A stretch of 64,000 nt of DNA from Alphaproteobacteria bacterium (GTDB lineage Bacteria > Pseudomonadota > Alphaproteobacteria > UBA828), in the NCBI GenBank assembly GCA_022826345.1, contig JAJDVB010000085.1:19256-83255 (forward strand). Reading direction: 5' to 3'. The notes under the pieces are model-generated. The model saw only the letters and a list, made by a program, of their open reading frames with translations. It was not told the DNA's origin and did not search any database. Shown here one piece after another: positions 19,905 through 28,403 of this stretch. Position 1 is the stretch's first letter. Each line of letters starts with the position of its first letter. The position numbers and the translations under genes were made by a program.

Positions 19905-20777
19905 TCACCGGCTCGTCACCGCAGGCTCCGGTGCCCGCTTGAGGACGATGAGGGCAACGCCGGAGACGATGATCGCGCCGCCCACAAGGGTCTGCCAGGT
20001 GATCGGATCGCCCAGGAGGAAGACGCCGAAGATCACGCCCACCACCGGCACCAGCAGCATGAAGCCGGCCACCGTTGCCACCTTGTTGTGCGCGAGCAGG
20101 TAGTACCAGGCCCAGTATGCCAGCAGGGTCGAGCCCACGACCTGATAGACCAGAGAGCCGTGCAGACGCCAGTCGGGCTGCAGCAGGCTCGCGATCTGCC
20201 CCTCCTCCAGGGCGAAGGAGAGCGGGAACAGGAGCAGGGCGGAGATCGCCGACATCCAGCCGTTCAGCGCCAGGGGGGAGATATCGGTGAGGCGCTTGAC
20301 CTGCACGTTGGCGATTGCCCATGCAATGCTGGAGCCGAACATGAGCGCGATCCCGAGCGCATTGCCGGTATGGCGCGGCTCGCCCACCAGCAGCACGGCG
20401 CCGCCGAACGCGATGGCGATGCCCAGGAGCGCCATCCAGCCCGGACGCTCGCGCAGGAATATCCCCGCCAGCAGGGCGCTGAGGGGCACCTGCGTGAGCC
20501 AGATGATCGCCGCCGTCGAGGCCTCCACCCCGATGTTGAGCGCGACGTAAAACAGGCCGAAGTGGCCGGCGCCCATGGTCAGCGCGAAGAGGCTCACGGC
20601 GAGCCAGCGGCCGGCAGGCGGGCGCACGAACCAGAGCAGCATCAGCGCCATCAGCGTGAAGCGCAGCGCCAGGAAGAACAGCGGCGGCATGTGGTCCGCG
20701 CCGTACTTGCTGGTCACGAAGCCGAAGCCCCAAAGCAGAGCCGTGCCGAGCGCGATCGCAATATGACTCGGTGGCAT
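19905..20777 (-). CDS. EamA/DMT-family permease
   Basis: This is a drug/metabolite-transporter superfamily permease of 290 residues with ten predicted hydrophobic helices in two EamA repeats. It starts MPPSHIAIALGTALLWGFGF. Conserved EamA elements are the Pro/Arg-rich PLFFLALRFTLMALML of the first repeat and VQVKRLTDISPLALNGWMSA between repeats. Members export amino acids or metabolites such as cysteine and O-acetylserine, but the substrate cannot be read from sequence. The gene is separated from the amidase by 40 bases and from djlA by 68. Confidence 0.85.
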   Translation of the reverse strand: MPPSHIAIALGTALLWGFGFVTSKYGADHMPPLFFLALRFTLMALMLLWFVRPPAGRWLAVSLFALTMGAGHFGLFYVALNIGVEASTAAIIWLTQVPLSALLAGIFLRERPGWMALLGIAIAFGGAVLLVGEPRHTGNALGIALMFGSSIAWAIANVQVKRLTDISPLALNGWMSAISALLLFPLSFALEEGQIASLLQPDWRLHGSLVYQVVGSTLLAYWAWYYLLAHNKVATVAGFMLLVPVVGVIFGVFLLGDPITWQTLVGGAIIVSGVALIVLKRAPEPAVTSR

Positions 20778-20845
20778 TGGGCGGCGGGCGCTGCGGAAGC
20801 GGGAACAACGGCGGCGCGGGCGCGCTCAGCGCGTGGTAAGCGCGG

Positions 20846-21589
20846 TCAGCGCAACCCGCGAAGCTTGGCGATCCTGTCATAGGCCGCGTTGATCGCGGCC
20901 ATCTGCTCGTTGGCGACCTGGACCATCTCCTCCGGCATGCCCTCGGCGATGAGCTTGTCGGGGTGATGCTCGCGGATCAGCCGGCGGTAGGTCTGCTTGA
21001 TCTCGTCGTCCGAGGCGCTAGGCTCGACGCCCAGCACCTGGTAGGGGTCGGCCTCGCCGCCACCCATGTGGCGCGACATGATCTGCGCGAAGCTGCGCTC
21101 GTCGAAGCCGAAGATCTGGGCGACACGGGTAAGGTAGGCGCGCTCCCCTTCGTGCAGCTCGCCATCGGCCATGGCGATCTGGAAGAGCGCGCCGAGCATT
21201 TCCTCCCGCATGGTGGTGTCGTGCGGGAATATCTGCACGATCTGCTCTGCGTAGGGCTCGAAGCCGGTCGCCTCGCGCCGCGCCTCGTCCCAGATCCGCC
21301 CGATCGCGGCAGCATGGGCTTGGGGAACGGCGAAGACCCGCTTGAACGCGTCGATCTCCTCGCGGGTGACACGGCCGTCGGCCTTCGCCATCTTCGCGGC
21401 GAGCACCACGAGCGCGATCGAGACTGCAGCCTGCTTGGTCTCCTGATCGCCCGCGCCGATGCGCCGGACGCGGCGGCCGGTGGCCATGCGGTCCACGAAA
21501 TGGCCGGCGGCCACGCCGAGAATCGCACCGATGGGGCCGCCCAGCGCGAACCCCGCGGCACCGCCGATGATCTTGCCCCAGATGCTCAA
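20846..21589 (-). CDS. djlA: DjlA-type co-chaperone (TerB plus J domain)
   Basis: This is a membrane-associated DnaJ-like co-chaperone that stimulates DnaK. I chose the TTG at 21589, giving 247 residues beginning (M)SIWGKIIGGAAGFALG, because homologues start here; a longer in-frame ATG at 21646 adds an unconserved Cys/Gly-rich stretch. The N-terminus is a Gly-rich membrane segment (about 5-30). A TerB domain (about 50-165, AKADGRVTREEIDAFKRVF and AMADGELHEGERAYL) is followed by a J domain (about 180-247) with the essential HPD in IREHHPDKLI. The two-acidic-helix pattern of TerB is complete. Confidence 0.88.
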   Translation of the reverse strand: MSIWGKIIGGAAGFALGGPIGAILGVAAGHFVDRMATGRRVRRIGAGDQETKQAAVSIALVVLAAKMAKADGRVTREEIDAFKRVFAVPQAHAAAIGRIWDEARREATGFEPYAEQIVQIFPHDTTMREEMLGALFQIAMADGELHEGERAYLTRVAQIFGFDERSFAQIMSRHMGGGEADPYQVLGVEPSASDDEIKQTYRRLIREHHPDKLIAEGMPEEMVQVANEQMAAINAAYDRIAKLRGLR

Positions 21590-21790
21590 CCGAAACCCGC
21601 CCCCGCAGCCTGAACCGGGGCACCATAGCCGCCCCACCCTGCCCACGCCAGACTGGGCCGGCTGCCCCGCGCCCTTGTTGCGAAGCCAGCGCTAATCGCG
21701 GTTGCAATCCGGCCGAGGCACTGGAAACATGCCGGCCCCGCGACCGCGGGAGGAAGCCCGCCGGCGCGGTTCTGGGTAAAGGGAGATAGC

Positions 21791-23818
21791 ATGAGCGATT
21801 CGACCGGGGCGCTGAACATTGCGCTTGTCGGCCCCTATACGAGCGGCAAGACCACGCTACTGGAAAGCATGCTGTTCGTGGCCGGTGCAATCGGCCGCAA
21901 GGGCAAGGTCACGGACGGCAACACGGTGGGCGACTGGTCCGACGAGGCGCGCGGGCGCCAGTCGAGCGTGGAGGTCAACGCCGCCTCTTTCGAGTACCGG
22001 GACCGCAGCTTTACCGTCCTGGATTGTCCGGGCTCGATCGAGTTCTTTGCCGAGACCGCCAATGCGCTCATGGGCGTCGATCTCGCCGTCATCGTCTGCA
22101 CGCCCGACACGAACCGGGTCTGGACCATGGGGCGGCTCTTCAAGTACTTGGCCCAGCACGAGATTCCGCACGTCGTGTTCACCAACAGGATGGACGAGAC
22201 CGCGGTGCGGGTCGCGGAGTTGATCGAGGCGGTGCAGCCGGTCAGCGACCGGCCGCTGGTGCCCTGCCAAGTCGCGATCCGCGACGGCGACAGCGTCAAG
22301 GGCTATGTCGACCTGATTACCGGCAAGGCTTACGAGTACCGCGACCAGGAAGGCGCCGTTGGCGTCGACGCGCCGGAAGAGGTTTCGGAGCGCCAGGAGG
22401 ACGCGCGCACGCAACTGCTCGAGAGCCTGGCGGACTTCGACGACACGCTCCTGGAACGCCTGCTGGAGGACGAAATTCCCGAGCCCGAGGAGATTCAGAC
22501 CTATCTGCGCGGCGTATTGGCGGATGCAGCTGTGGTGCCTGTGATGATGGGGTCCGCGGAGCGGGACTGGGGCGTGCGCCGCCTGCTGGAATCGCTGATC
22601 GACTTCGCGCCCGGCGACGCGCTCGCGGCGCGGCGGCTGCCGGCCGGCACCGACAGCGCCTCCGTTGCTCAGGTCGTCAAGACCTACATGACCCAGCACG
22701 GCGGCAAGGTCTCGCTCGCACGGGTCTGGGCGGGAACCATCGAAGACGGCATGACGCTCAACGACGGCCAGCGCATCGGCGGGATGTACCGGATGCAGGG
22801 CCAGCAGCAGAACAAGATCGACAAAGCGCAAGCCGGCGAGATCGTCGGACTCGGGCGGCTGGAGTCCATCAGCACTGGCGATACCGTCGCTCCCGCCGAC
22901 GGGCCCGAGGTCGAGCCCATGCCGCGGGCGCACCTGCCGTCCTCGGTCTATGCCTATGCCGTGCGGGCCAGCCGGCGGGAGGACGAGGTCAAGGTATCGG
23001 GCGCGATGAGCCGCCTGGCCCAGGAAGACCCGTCGCTCAGCTTCCAGCCCAATCCCGATACCCAGGAGGCGGTGCTCTGGGGCCAGGGCGAGATGCACCT
23101 GAAGGTCGCGCTCGATCGCCTCGCCGGCAAGTACGGGCTCAGCCTGCAGATCGAGCGGCCGAAGGTCGCCTACAAGGAGGCGATCCGAAAGCCTGTCTCC
23201 CAGCATGCGCGCTACAAGAAGCAGACCGGCGGTCATGGCCAGTTCGGCGATGTGCACATCGACGTGAAGCCGCTGCCGCGCGGCACCGGCTTCGAGTTTC
23301 AGGACAAAGTCGTGGGCGGCGCCGTACCGCGCCAGTATATCCCTGCGGTGGAGGCCGGCGTGCGCGACTATCTGACCAGCGGGCCGCTGGGCTTCCCTGT
23401 CGTCGACGTCTCGGTAACGTTGACCGACGGCAAGCACCATTCCGTCGACAGCTCGGAGATGGCCTTCAAGACCGCCGGCCGCATGGCGATGGCCGAGGCG
23501 CTGCCCAAGTGCAACCCGGTGCTGCTGGAGCCCATCTGCGAAGTCAGGATCTCGATACCGAGCGAGTTCACGCCGAACGTTCAGCGCCTCGTGACCGGCC
23601 GCCGCGGCCAGGTGCTGGGGTTCCAGGCGCGCGAGGACTGGTCCGGCTGGGACGAGGTGACGAGCCAGATGCCGCAGGCGGAGATGCACGACCTGATCAT
23701 CGAGCTGCGCTCTCTCACCCTGGGCGTCGGCACGTTCGAAGCTCAGTTCGACCGCCTGCAGGAGCTCACCGGGCGGCTGGCCGACGACGTGCTCGCCGCA
23801 GCGAAGGAGGACGACTGA
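21791..23818 (+). CDS. Elongation factor G-like translational GTPase
   Basis: This is a paralogue of EF-G, 675 residues with all five domains. GTPase motifs: G1 GPYTSGKTT (residues about 14-22), G3 DCPGSIEF, G4 TNRMD. Switch I reads ARGRQSSVEVN instead of the ERGITIT of canonical EF-G, so the Mg-coordinating Thr is replaced by a Ser-containing variant, a mark of this divergent alphaproteobacterial family. Domain IV (YKEAIRKPV, KKQTGGHGQFGDV) and domain V (EVRISIPSEFTPNVQRLVTGRRG) are complete. It may act as a specialised or stress-linked translation GTPase; the main fusA normally lies in the str operon. It stands alone and is followed after 8 bases by mlaA. Confidence 0.9.
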   Translation: MSDSTGALNIALVGPYTSGKTTLLESMLFVAGAIGRKGKVTDGNTVGDWSDEARGRQSSVEVNAASFEYRDRSFTVLDCPGSIEFFAETANALMGVDLAVIVCTPDTNRVWTMGRLFKYLAQHEIPHVVFTNRMDETAVRVAELIEAVQPVSDRPLVPCQVAIRDGDSVKGYVDLITGKAYEYRDQEGAVGVDAPEEVSERQEDARTQLLESLADFDDTLLERLLEDEIPEPEEIQTYLRGVLADAAVVPVMMGSAERDWGVRRLLESLIDFAPGDALAARRLPAGTDSASVAQVVKTYMTQHGGKVSLARVWAGTIEDGMTLNDGQRIGGMYRMQGQQQNKIDKAQAGEIVGLGRLESISTGDTVAPADGPEVEPMPRAHLPSSVYAYAVRASRREDEVKVSGAMSRLAQEDPSLSFQPNPDTQEAVLWGQGEMHLKVALDRLAGKYGLSLQIERPKVAYKEAIRKPVSQHARYKKQTGGHGQFGDVHIDVKPLPRGTGFEFQDKVVGGAVPRQYIPAVEAGVRDYLTSGPLGFPVVDVSVTLTDGKHHSVDSSEMAFKTAGRMAMAEALPKCNPVLLEPICEVRISIPSEFTPNVQRLVTGRRGQVLGFQAREDWSGWDEVTSQMPQAEMHDLIIELRSLTLGVGTFEAQFDRLQELTGRLADDVLAAAKEDD

Positions 23819-23826
23819 CCGCCGGC

Positions 23827-24642
23827 ATGAGCGAGAGCCTTCCGCGACAGCCCGCTCCGCGCCGAACCATCGGCCTACTCGCCGCCCCGCAGCGCCTTCT
23901 GGCGATCCTGCTGCTCGCCGGCGCGCTGCTCTGTGTCGCCGCAGACGGCCGCGCTCAGGACCCCTTCGACGCAAATGATCCGCTCGAAGACTTCAACCGG
24001 GCGATATTCGAGGTCAACCAGACGATCGACCGCTTCCTGTTGAAGCCGATCGCCGAGGCCTACGTGTTCATCCTTCCAAATGAAGTGCGCCATAGAATTG
24101 CCAACGTTCTCGGCAATCTGAGTGAGCCACTCAACCTGGTGAACAACGCGGCCCAGGGCAAGTTCGAACGGGCGGGCTCGACACTCATGCGCTTCACGGT
24201 CAACACCACGATCGGCGTCGGCGGCATCTTCGATGTGGCCTCGGAGTGGGGATACGAGCGCACGCCGGAGGATTTCGGGCAGACGCTCGCGGCATGGGGC
24301 ATTGGCGGCGAGCCGTTCCTGATGCTGCCGCTGCTGGGGCCGACCAATCCCCGCGACGCGGCGGCCTTTGGGGTCGATTGGATTGCCGATCCCTTCGGCT
24401 ATCTCCTGCCGACCGAGGCCGGGCTCGCTCGCGGCGTTACGAGCGGCGTCTCTCAGCGCGCCCAGTACCTCGAAGAACTGGAAACGCTGGAACGCACCTC
24501 GGTCGACTTTTATGCTGCATTGCGTGAGCTATACCGGCAGTATCGGGCCACGGAGATCAGGGACGGTGCGCCGCCGCCCGTGATGGAGATCCCCGACTTC
24601 GACTTCGATGAAGATTTCGACGAGGACTTCGATGAGGAGTGA
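23827..24642 (+). CDS. mlaA: Phospholipid-trafficking protein MlaA (VacJ family)
   Basis: MlaA removes misplaced phospholipid from the outer leaflet of the outer membrane. The ATG at 23827 gives 271 residues with a hydrophobic N-terminal signal (about 18-38) and the family core ANDPLEDFNRAIFEVNQTID, then NLSEPLNLVNNAAQGKFERA, TIGVGGIFDVA and LMLPLLGPTNPRDA. The Cys in the signal (LLCVAADG) does not sit in a good lipobox, so cleavage by signal peptidase I after GRA is likelier than lipidation. The C-terminus is a run of Asp, Glu and Phe (DFDEDFDEDFDEE). It is followed by mlaC. Confidence 0.92.
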   Translation: MSESLPRQPAPRRTIGLLAAPQRLLAILLLAGALLCVAADGRAQDPFDANDPLEDFNRAIFEVNQTIDRFLLKPIAEAYVFILPNEVRHRIANVLGNLSEPLNLVNNAAQGKFERAGSTLMRFTVNTTIGVGGIFDVASEWGYERTPEDFGQTLAAWGIGGEPFLMLPLLGPTNPRDAAAFGVDWIADPFGYLLPTEAGLARGVTSGVSQRAQYLEELETLERTSVDFYAALRELYRQYRATEIRDGAPPPVMEIPDFDFDEDFDEDFDEE

Positions 24643-24696
24643 TCCGGGGAAAAGCACGCCGCGCGGCACACCTGGATGAGACACGGGAGACATCCC

Positions 24697-25338
24697 ATGA
24701 GCATTCTCATCTCTCGACGCTCTCTTGCGGCCGTCGCCCTCGCTGCGGCCGTATTGCTATCCGCGCTCGGCGCGCAGCGCGCCGCAGCAGCCGACGACCC
24801 GGCGCTCACGTTCATTCAGAGTCTTGGGGACCAGGCGATCGCCGTCCTGAAGGACAAGGCCAACACGACGTTCGAGGAGCGGGAGGCCGCCTTCCGTGTG
24901 GTCATGGTGGAAGGCTTCGACATTCCGATCGTCAGCCGCTTCGTGCTCGGGCGTCACTGGAAGACGGCGAGCAAGGAACAGCGCAAGGAATACCGGAGAA
25001 TCTTCGTCGACTTCATCGTGCGCGTATACGCCAGCCGGTTCGATTCCTATGGCGGCGAGACGTTCACGGCGCGCTCGGTAATCAATGACGAGAGCGGCGA
25101 CAAGATCGTGCGGGCGCAGATCGTGCGGCCCGCCGGCGGTGATCCCATCGGGGTCGACTTCCGCGTGCGCAAGCGCGACGAGGGCTACAAGGTCATCGAC
25201 GTGAGCGTCGAAGGTATCAGCATGCTGCATACCCACCGGGTCGAGTTCGCCTCGGTCGTCAACCGCAAGGGAATCGACGGCCTGCTGGGCGACCTCAGGG
25301 CGCGCGTCGAGGCACCGGTCGAAGGCGCTGCGGAATAG
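24697..25338 (+). CDS. mlaC: Periplasmic phospholipid shuttle MlaC (Ttg2D)
   Basis: MlaC carries phospholipids between MlaA and the inner-membrane MlaFEDB complex. The ATG at 24697 follows a GGGAGA site and gives 213 residues. A signal peptide (ISRRSLAAVALAAAVLLSAL, cleaved near AAAADD) precedes the MlaC domain with FEEREAAFRVVMVEGFDIP, ISRFVLGRHWK-like sequence (IVSRFVLGRHWKTASKEQR) and DFIVRVYASRFDSYGGE. The MlaFED genes are not in this window. It lies 54 bases after mlaA and is probably co-transcribed. Confidence 0.92.
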   Translation: MSILISRRSLAAVALAAAVLLSALGAQRAAAADDPALTFIQSLGDQAIAVLKDKANTTFEEREAAFRVVMVEGFDIPIVSRFVLGRHWKTASKEQRKEYRRIFVDFIVRVYASRFDSYGGETFTARSVINDESGDKIVRAQIVRPAGGDPIGVDFRVRKRDEGYKVIDVSVEGISMLHTHRVEFASVVNRKGIDGLLGDLRARVEAPVEGAAE

Positions 25339-25344
25339 CAAAGC

Positions 25345-25563
25345 ATGAAAACGACATTGCGCCCCCTGCGCCGGGTGAAGGCGCGCTTGCGCCGCACTGC
25401 CGTGCTCGTCGTTTCGGTCCCGGCCGTCGCGACGGTCGTCGGGCTCGCGGCCTGTGGCGAGCCGCTCCATCCCAGCAAGTGGAAGGACGATCCGGACGAG
25501 ATTCCGCCGGGCGAAGGTCTTCTGACCGGAGAAGACGGCGCGTGGACAATCTACAGCGAATAG
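25345..25563 (+). CDS. Small lipoprotein of unknown function
   Basis: The 72-residue product begins with a very basic N-terminus (RPLRRVKARLRR), a hydrophobic stretch (TAVLVVSVPAVATVVGL) and a lipobox LAAC with Cys at about residue 37. The mature part is only about 36 residues, Pro/Asp/Glu/Gly-rich, ending DGAWTIYSE. It starts 6 bases after mlaC, so it is likely part of the mla transcript. I do not recognise a family; an outer-membrane accessory role with MlaA/MlaC is only inferred from position. Confidence 0.7.
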   Translation: MKTTLRPLRRVKARLRRTAVLVVSVPAVATVVGLAACGEPLHPSKWKDDPDEIPPGEGLLTGEDGAWTIYSE

Positions 25564-25600
25564 GAGCCGCTACCCTCGGGGGCGGCCCGTGGAGAAAAGA

Positions 25601-26680
25601 ATGAAGTTCGGCGTTCTCGTTACCTCGCAGCCCAATCTCGACGTGGAGCCTTACCCGCACCGCGCCGTACACGCGCGGGTGACCCGCGAGATCATTGAGG
25701 CGGACCGGCTGGGCTACGACACCGCCTGGATCGCCGAGCACCACTTTTCCAACCAGTACGGCGTGCTGCCGGACCCCTTCGTCTACCTGGGCTATCTGGC
25801 GCCCAAGACCAGCCGCATCGGGCTCGGCACGGCGGTGATGACGCTGCCGCTGCACAACCCGATGCGGATCGTCGAGAACGCGGCTTTCGTGGACATTCTG
25901 AGCGACGGGCGGCTGAGCCTCGGCTTGGGCTCCGGCTACCGGCCCTACGAGTACGAGGGCTTCGGCATCCCGTTCGACGTCCGCCACGACATCCAGGAAG
26001 AGGCCATCCCCTTGATTCTGGATGCCTTCCATACGCGGAAGGTCAGCCACGAGGGCACCCACTTTCAGCACCAGGTCGGGGGCGACTACGAGATCTACCC
26101 GGTGAGCGTGCAGCAGCCGCATCCGCCGTTCTACATGGCCGCCGGCACCACGCGCTCCATCGAGATCGCAGCACGCCACGGCTTCGGCCTGATGCTCTCC
26201 ACCCTGCCTTCGTTCGAGACCCTCGCCGGACAGATCGCCCTCTATCGCGAGGCGATGGCGGACGCGCCGGCGCCGTGGGACGCCAATCCCGCCTTCGGCT
26301 CGGTCAACATCGCCCGCTGGGTTTACGTGGCCGAGACCGACGCCAAGGCCAGGGAAGAAAGCGAGGCCGGCATCGTCCGCCACCTCAAGGCGTTCCTGGG
26401 CAAGAAGGCCGCAGGCTATCTCGGCAAGGTCTCGGAGAAGGAAAGCGCCGCGTCGTTCGACTACGACACGCTGCTGGAGACCACCTTGATCCACGGCTCG
26501 CCGGAGACCGTGATCGCCCGCATCCGGGCGCTGCGCGCTGCGACCGGCCTTGACTCCCTGTTGCTTCACTACCCACCCTATTACGGCGAGGCGAACCTGC
26601 TACGGAGCCTGCAGCTCTTCGCCGAGGCGGTCATGCCGGCCTTCCGCACGCCTGCCGGCAGCACCGAGGCGGCCGAATAG
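25601..26680 (+). CDS. LLM-class (luciferase-like) flavin-dependent oxidoreductase
   Basis: This is a bacterial luciferase-like flavoenzyme of 359 residues with a TIM-barrel fold. I chose the ATG at 25601 with GGAG 7 bases upstream; a GTG at 25589 is an alternative. Family segments are MKFGVLVTSQPN, GYDTAWIAEHHFSNQYGVLPDP, IGLGTAVMTLPLHNPMRIVE, DILSDGRLSLGLGSGYRPYE and TLIHGSPETVIARI. The pattern resembles FMN monooxygenases acting on alkanes, sulfonates or similar small molecules. The substrate is unknown and the neighbours do not decide it. Confidence 0.85.
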   Translation: MKFGVLVTSQPNLDVEPYPHRAVHARVTREIIEADRLGYDTAWIAEHHFSNQYGVLPDPFVYLGYLAPKTSRIGLGTAVMTLPLHNPMRIVENAAFVDILSDGRLSLGLGSGYRPYEYEGFGIPFDVRHDIQEEAIPLILDAFHTRKVSHEGTHFQHQVGGDYEIYPVSVQQPHPPFYMAAGTTRSIEIAARHGFGLMLSTLPSFETLAGQIALYREAMADAPAPWDANPAFGSVNIARWVYVAETDAKAREESEAGIVRHLKAFLGKKAAGYLGKVSEKESAASFDYDTLLETTLIHGSPETVIARIRALRAATGLDSLLLHYPPYYGEANLLRSLQLFAEAVMPAFRTPAGSTEAAE

Positions 26681-26892
26681 CCCCCGCGGCCGGCTGGAGT
26701 GCCTTTTTTGGGCGTTCGATATGAAGATTTGGCTTAGATCGAGCGCCGAGTTCCGCTACAATGGTCCTACCGGACTACCCACCGACAACCTCGCCAGGGA
26801 ATTCGCGCCAAACGATGTCGCTCGCGCCTCAACGACGGACAAAATGGGATGCGCGGCGTGAAGCCGCCAGGAATGTGGATCGCGGACCGGGG

Positions 26893-27027
26893 ATGATCTC
26901 GCTCACCGACGAACTCGCGGAGCTTGATCGCCTGGAGGCGCAAGAGAGTCAACGCCGCTGCCTGCGCTGCGGCCGTCTCTTCGACAGCGCGGGGCCGGGT
27001 AACCGGCTCTGCGGTTCGTGCCGGTAA
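26893..27027 (+). CDS. Very small zinc-ribbon protein
   Basis: The 44-residue product starts MISLTDELAELDRLEAQES and ends with a compact zinc-ribbon, CLRCGRLF ... NRLCGSCR, with two CxxC knuckles 18 residues apart. Short proteins of this CxxCG-x-F form are common and unnamed in alphaproteobacteria. An in-frame ATG at 26815 would add 26 Arg/Ala-rich residues that look non-conserved. It lies 13 bases upstream of the Fe-S protein gene and may be co-transcribed with it. Confidence 0.55.
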   Translation: MISLTDELAELDRLEAQESQRRCLRCGRLFDSAGPGNRLCGSCR

Positions 27028-27040
27028 CACCGCCGCCCTG

Positions 27041-28399
27041 ATGGCAGACGAGGGTGCGCCCTTCCGCCATCCGATAGACTGGCGCAACCCCGAATTCTAC
27101 GACGGCGAAGCCCTGGAGCGGGAGACGCGCCGGGTCTTCGACATCTGCCATGGCTGCAGGCGATGCTTCAGCCTGTGCGATTCCTTCCCGCGGCTTTTCG
27201 ACCTGATCGACGAGTCAGAGACGGGCGAGCTCGATTCCGTCAATTCGTCCGGCTTCAAGTCGGTCGTGGACGCCTGCACGCTCTGCGACATGTGTTTCAT
27301 GACCATGTGCCCCTACACGCCGCCGCACGAGTGGGACGTCGATTTTCCCCATCTCATGCTGCGCCACCGCGCCGCCGACCGCCGGGCGGGCCGGCGCCAT
27401 ACCACCGCGTCCAAACGCCTCGCGGAGACCGACCGCAACGGCCGCCTCGCCCGCACCGTCGCGCCGGTCATGAACTGGGGCTCGGCCCAGGACAACCGCC
27501 TCACCCGGCCGCTGATGCAGGCGGTCGCCGGCGTCCACAAGGAGGCGCCGCTGCCGCGCTACCACCGCCGCACCATGCTCGACCGTGCGGCCAAGGGAGG
27601 GCCGGCGGTCAACCGGCAGGCGCCGGCCAACGGCCGCAAGGCGGTGATCTACGCGACCTGCTTCGCCAACTACAACCAGCCCGAGGTCGGCGCAGCGGCC
27701 CGCAAGGTGCTGGCGCACAACGGCGTCGAGACCGCCGTCGTCTATCCCCGCTGCTGCGGCATGCCGCAGCTGGAAGAGGGCGATATCGAGCGCGTCGCCG
27801 ACAATGCGCGGCATGTGGCAGCGGCACTCGGCGAGTGGATCGACAAGGGCTACGACGTGATCGCGCTGGTGGCGAGCTGCGCGCTCATGCTCAAGCTCGA
27901 ATGGCCGCTGATCCTGCCGGACGACCCGGCGGTCAAACGGCTGGCCGAGCACAGCTACGACATTTGCGAATACGTCGTCGGCATCTCGCGCGAGGAGGGG
28001 CTTTCGCCGGGTATGGCCCCTCTCGACGGCGCCGTGACGCTGCATCTGCCGTGCCACGAGCGGGCCCAGAACGTCGGGCGCAAGTCGGCGGACATGTTGG
28101 CCCTCGTGCCGGACACCGAGGTCTCCATCATCGAGCGCTGCTCCGGCCACGGCGGCTCCATCGGCGTCACCAAGGGCTTTCACGAGACCGCGCTGAAGGT
28201 CGGCCGGACCACCGCGCGCCGCGCACGCGAGGCGGCAAACCCCTATCTCGCGTCGGAATGCCCGCTCGCCGGTGCCCACATCGTGAACGGAATGGCCCGC
28301 CAAGCGGCCAAGGACGGCGATCCCGGCGCCGGTGCACCCACTGCCGGACGCGCCCATCACCCGATCGAGCTGCTGGCCCGCGCCTACGGCCTCGCCTGA
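27041..28399 (+). CDS. GlpC-like Fe-S protein with two CCG domains
   Basis: This 452-residue protein belongs to the heterodisulfide-reductase-related/GlpC family. Two ferredoxin-type [4Fe-4S] motifs lie near the N-terminus: CHGCRRCFSLC (about residues 37-47) and CTLCDMCFMTMCP (about 83-95). Two CCG-type cysteine domains follow: YPRCCGMPQLEEGD and, in the second, LPCHERAQ with ERCSGHGGSIG. It probably passes electrons between a flavin partner and a quinone or thiol. In related genomes it is encoded with a rubrerythrin and a DUF3501 protein; here only DUF3501 follows, 4 bases downstream. A role in peroxide or nitrogen-radical defence is inference. Confidence 0.85.
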   Translation: MADEGAPFRHPIDWRNPEFYDGEALERETRRVFDICHGCRRCFSLCDSFPRLFDLIDESETGELDSVNSSGFKSVVDACTLCDMCFMTMCPYTPPHEWDVDFPHLMLRHRAADRRAGRRHTTASKRLAETDRNGRLARTVAPVMNWGSAQDNRLTRPLMQAVAGVHKEAPLPRYHRRTMLDRAAKGGPAVNRQAPANGRKAVIYATCFANYNQPEVGAAARKVLAHNGVETAVVYPRCCGMPQLEEGDIERVADNARHVAAALGEWIDKGYDVIALVASCALMLKLEWPLILPDDPAVKRLAEHSYDICEYVVGISREEGLSPGMAPLDGAVTLHLPCHERAQNVGRKSADMLALVPDTEVSIIERCSGHGGSIGVTKGFHETALKVGRTTARRAREAANPYLASECPLAGAHIVNGMARQAAKDGDPGAGAPTAGRAHHPIELLARAYGLA

Positions 28400-28403
28400 G
28401 ACG

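Noticed and set aside
21857..23974. 705-codon frame opposite the EF-G-like gene
   Set aside because: The opposite strand encodes a full translational GTPase with all motifs; this frame is a mirror product.
23827..24642. Fusion of the EF-G-like region with MlaA as one 872-codon frame
   Set aside because: The long frame is a different register through the EF-G gene; MlaA has its own start with a signal peptide right after the EF-G stop.
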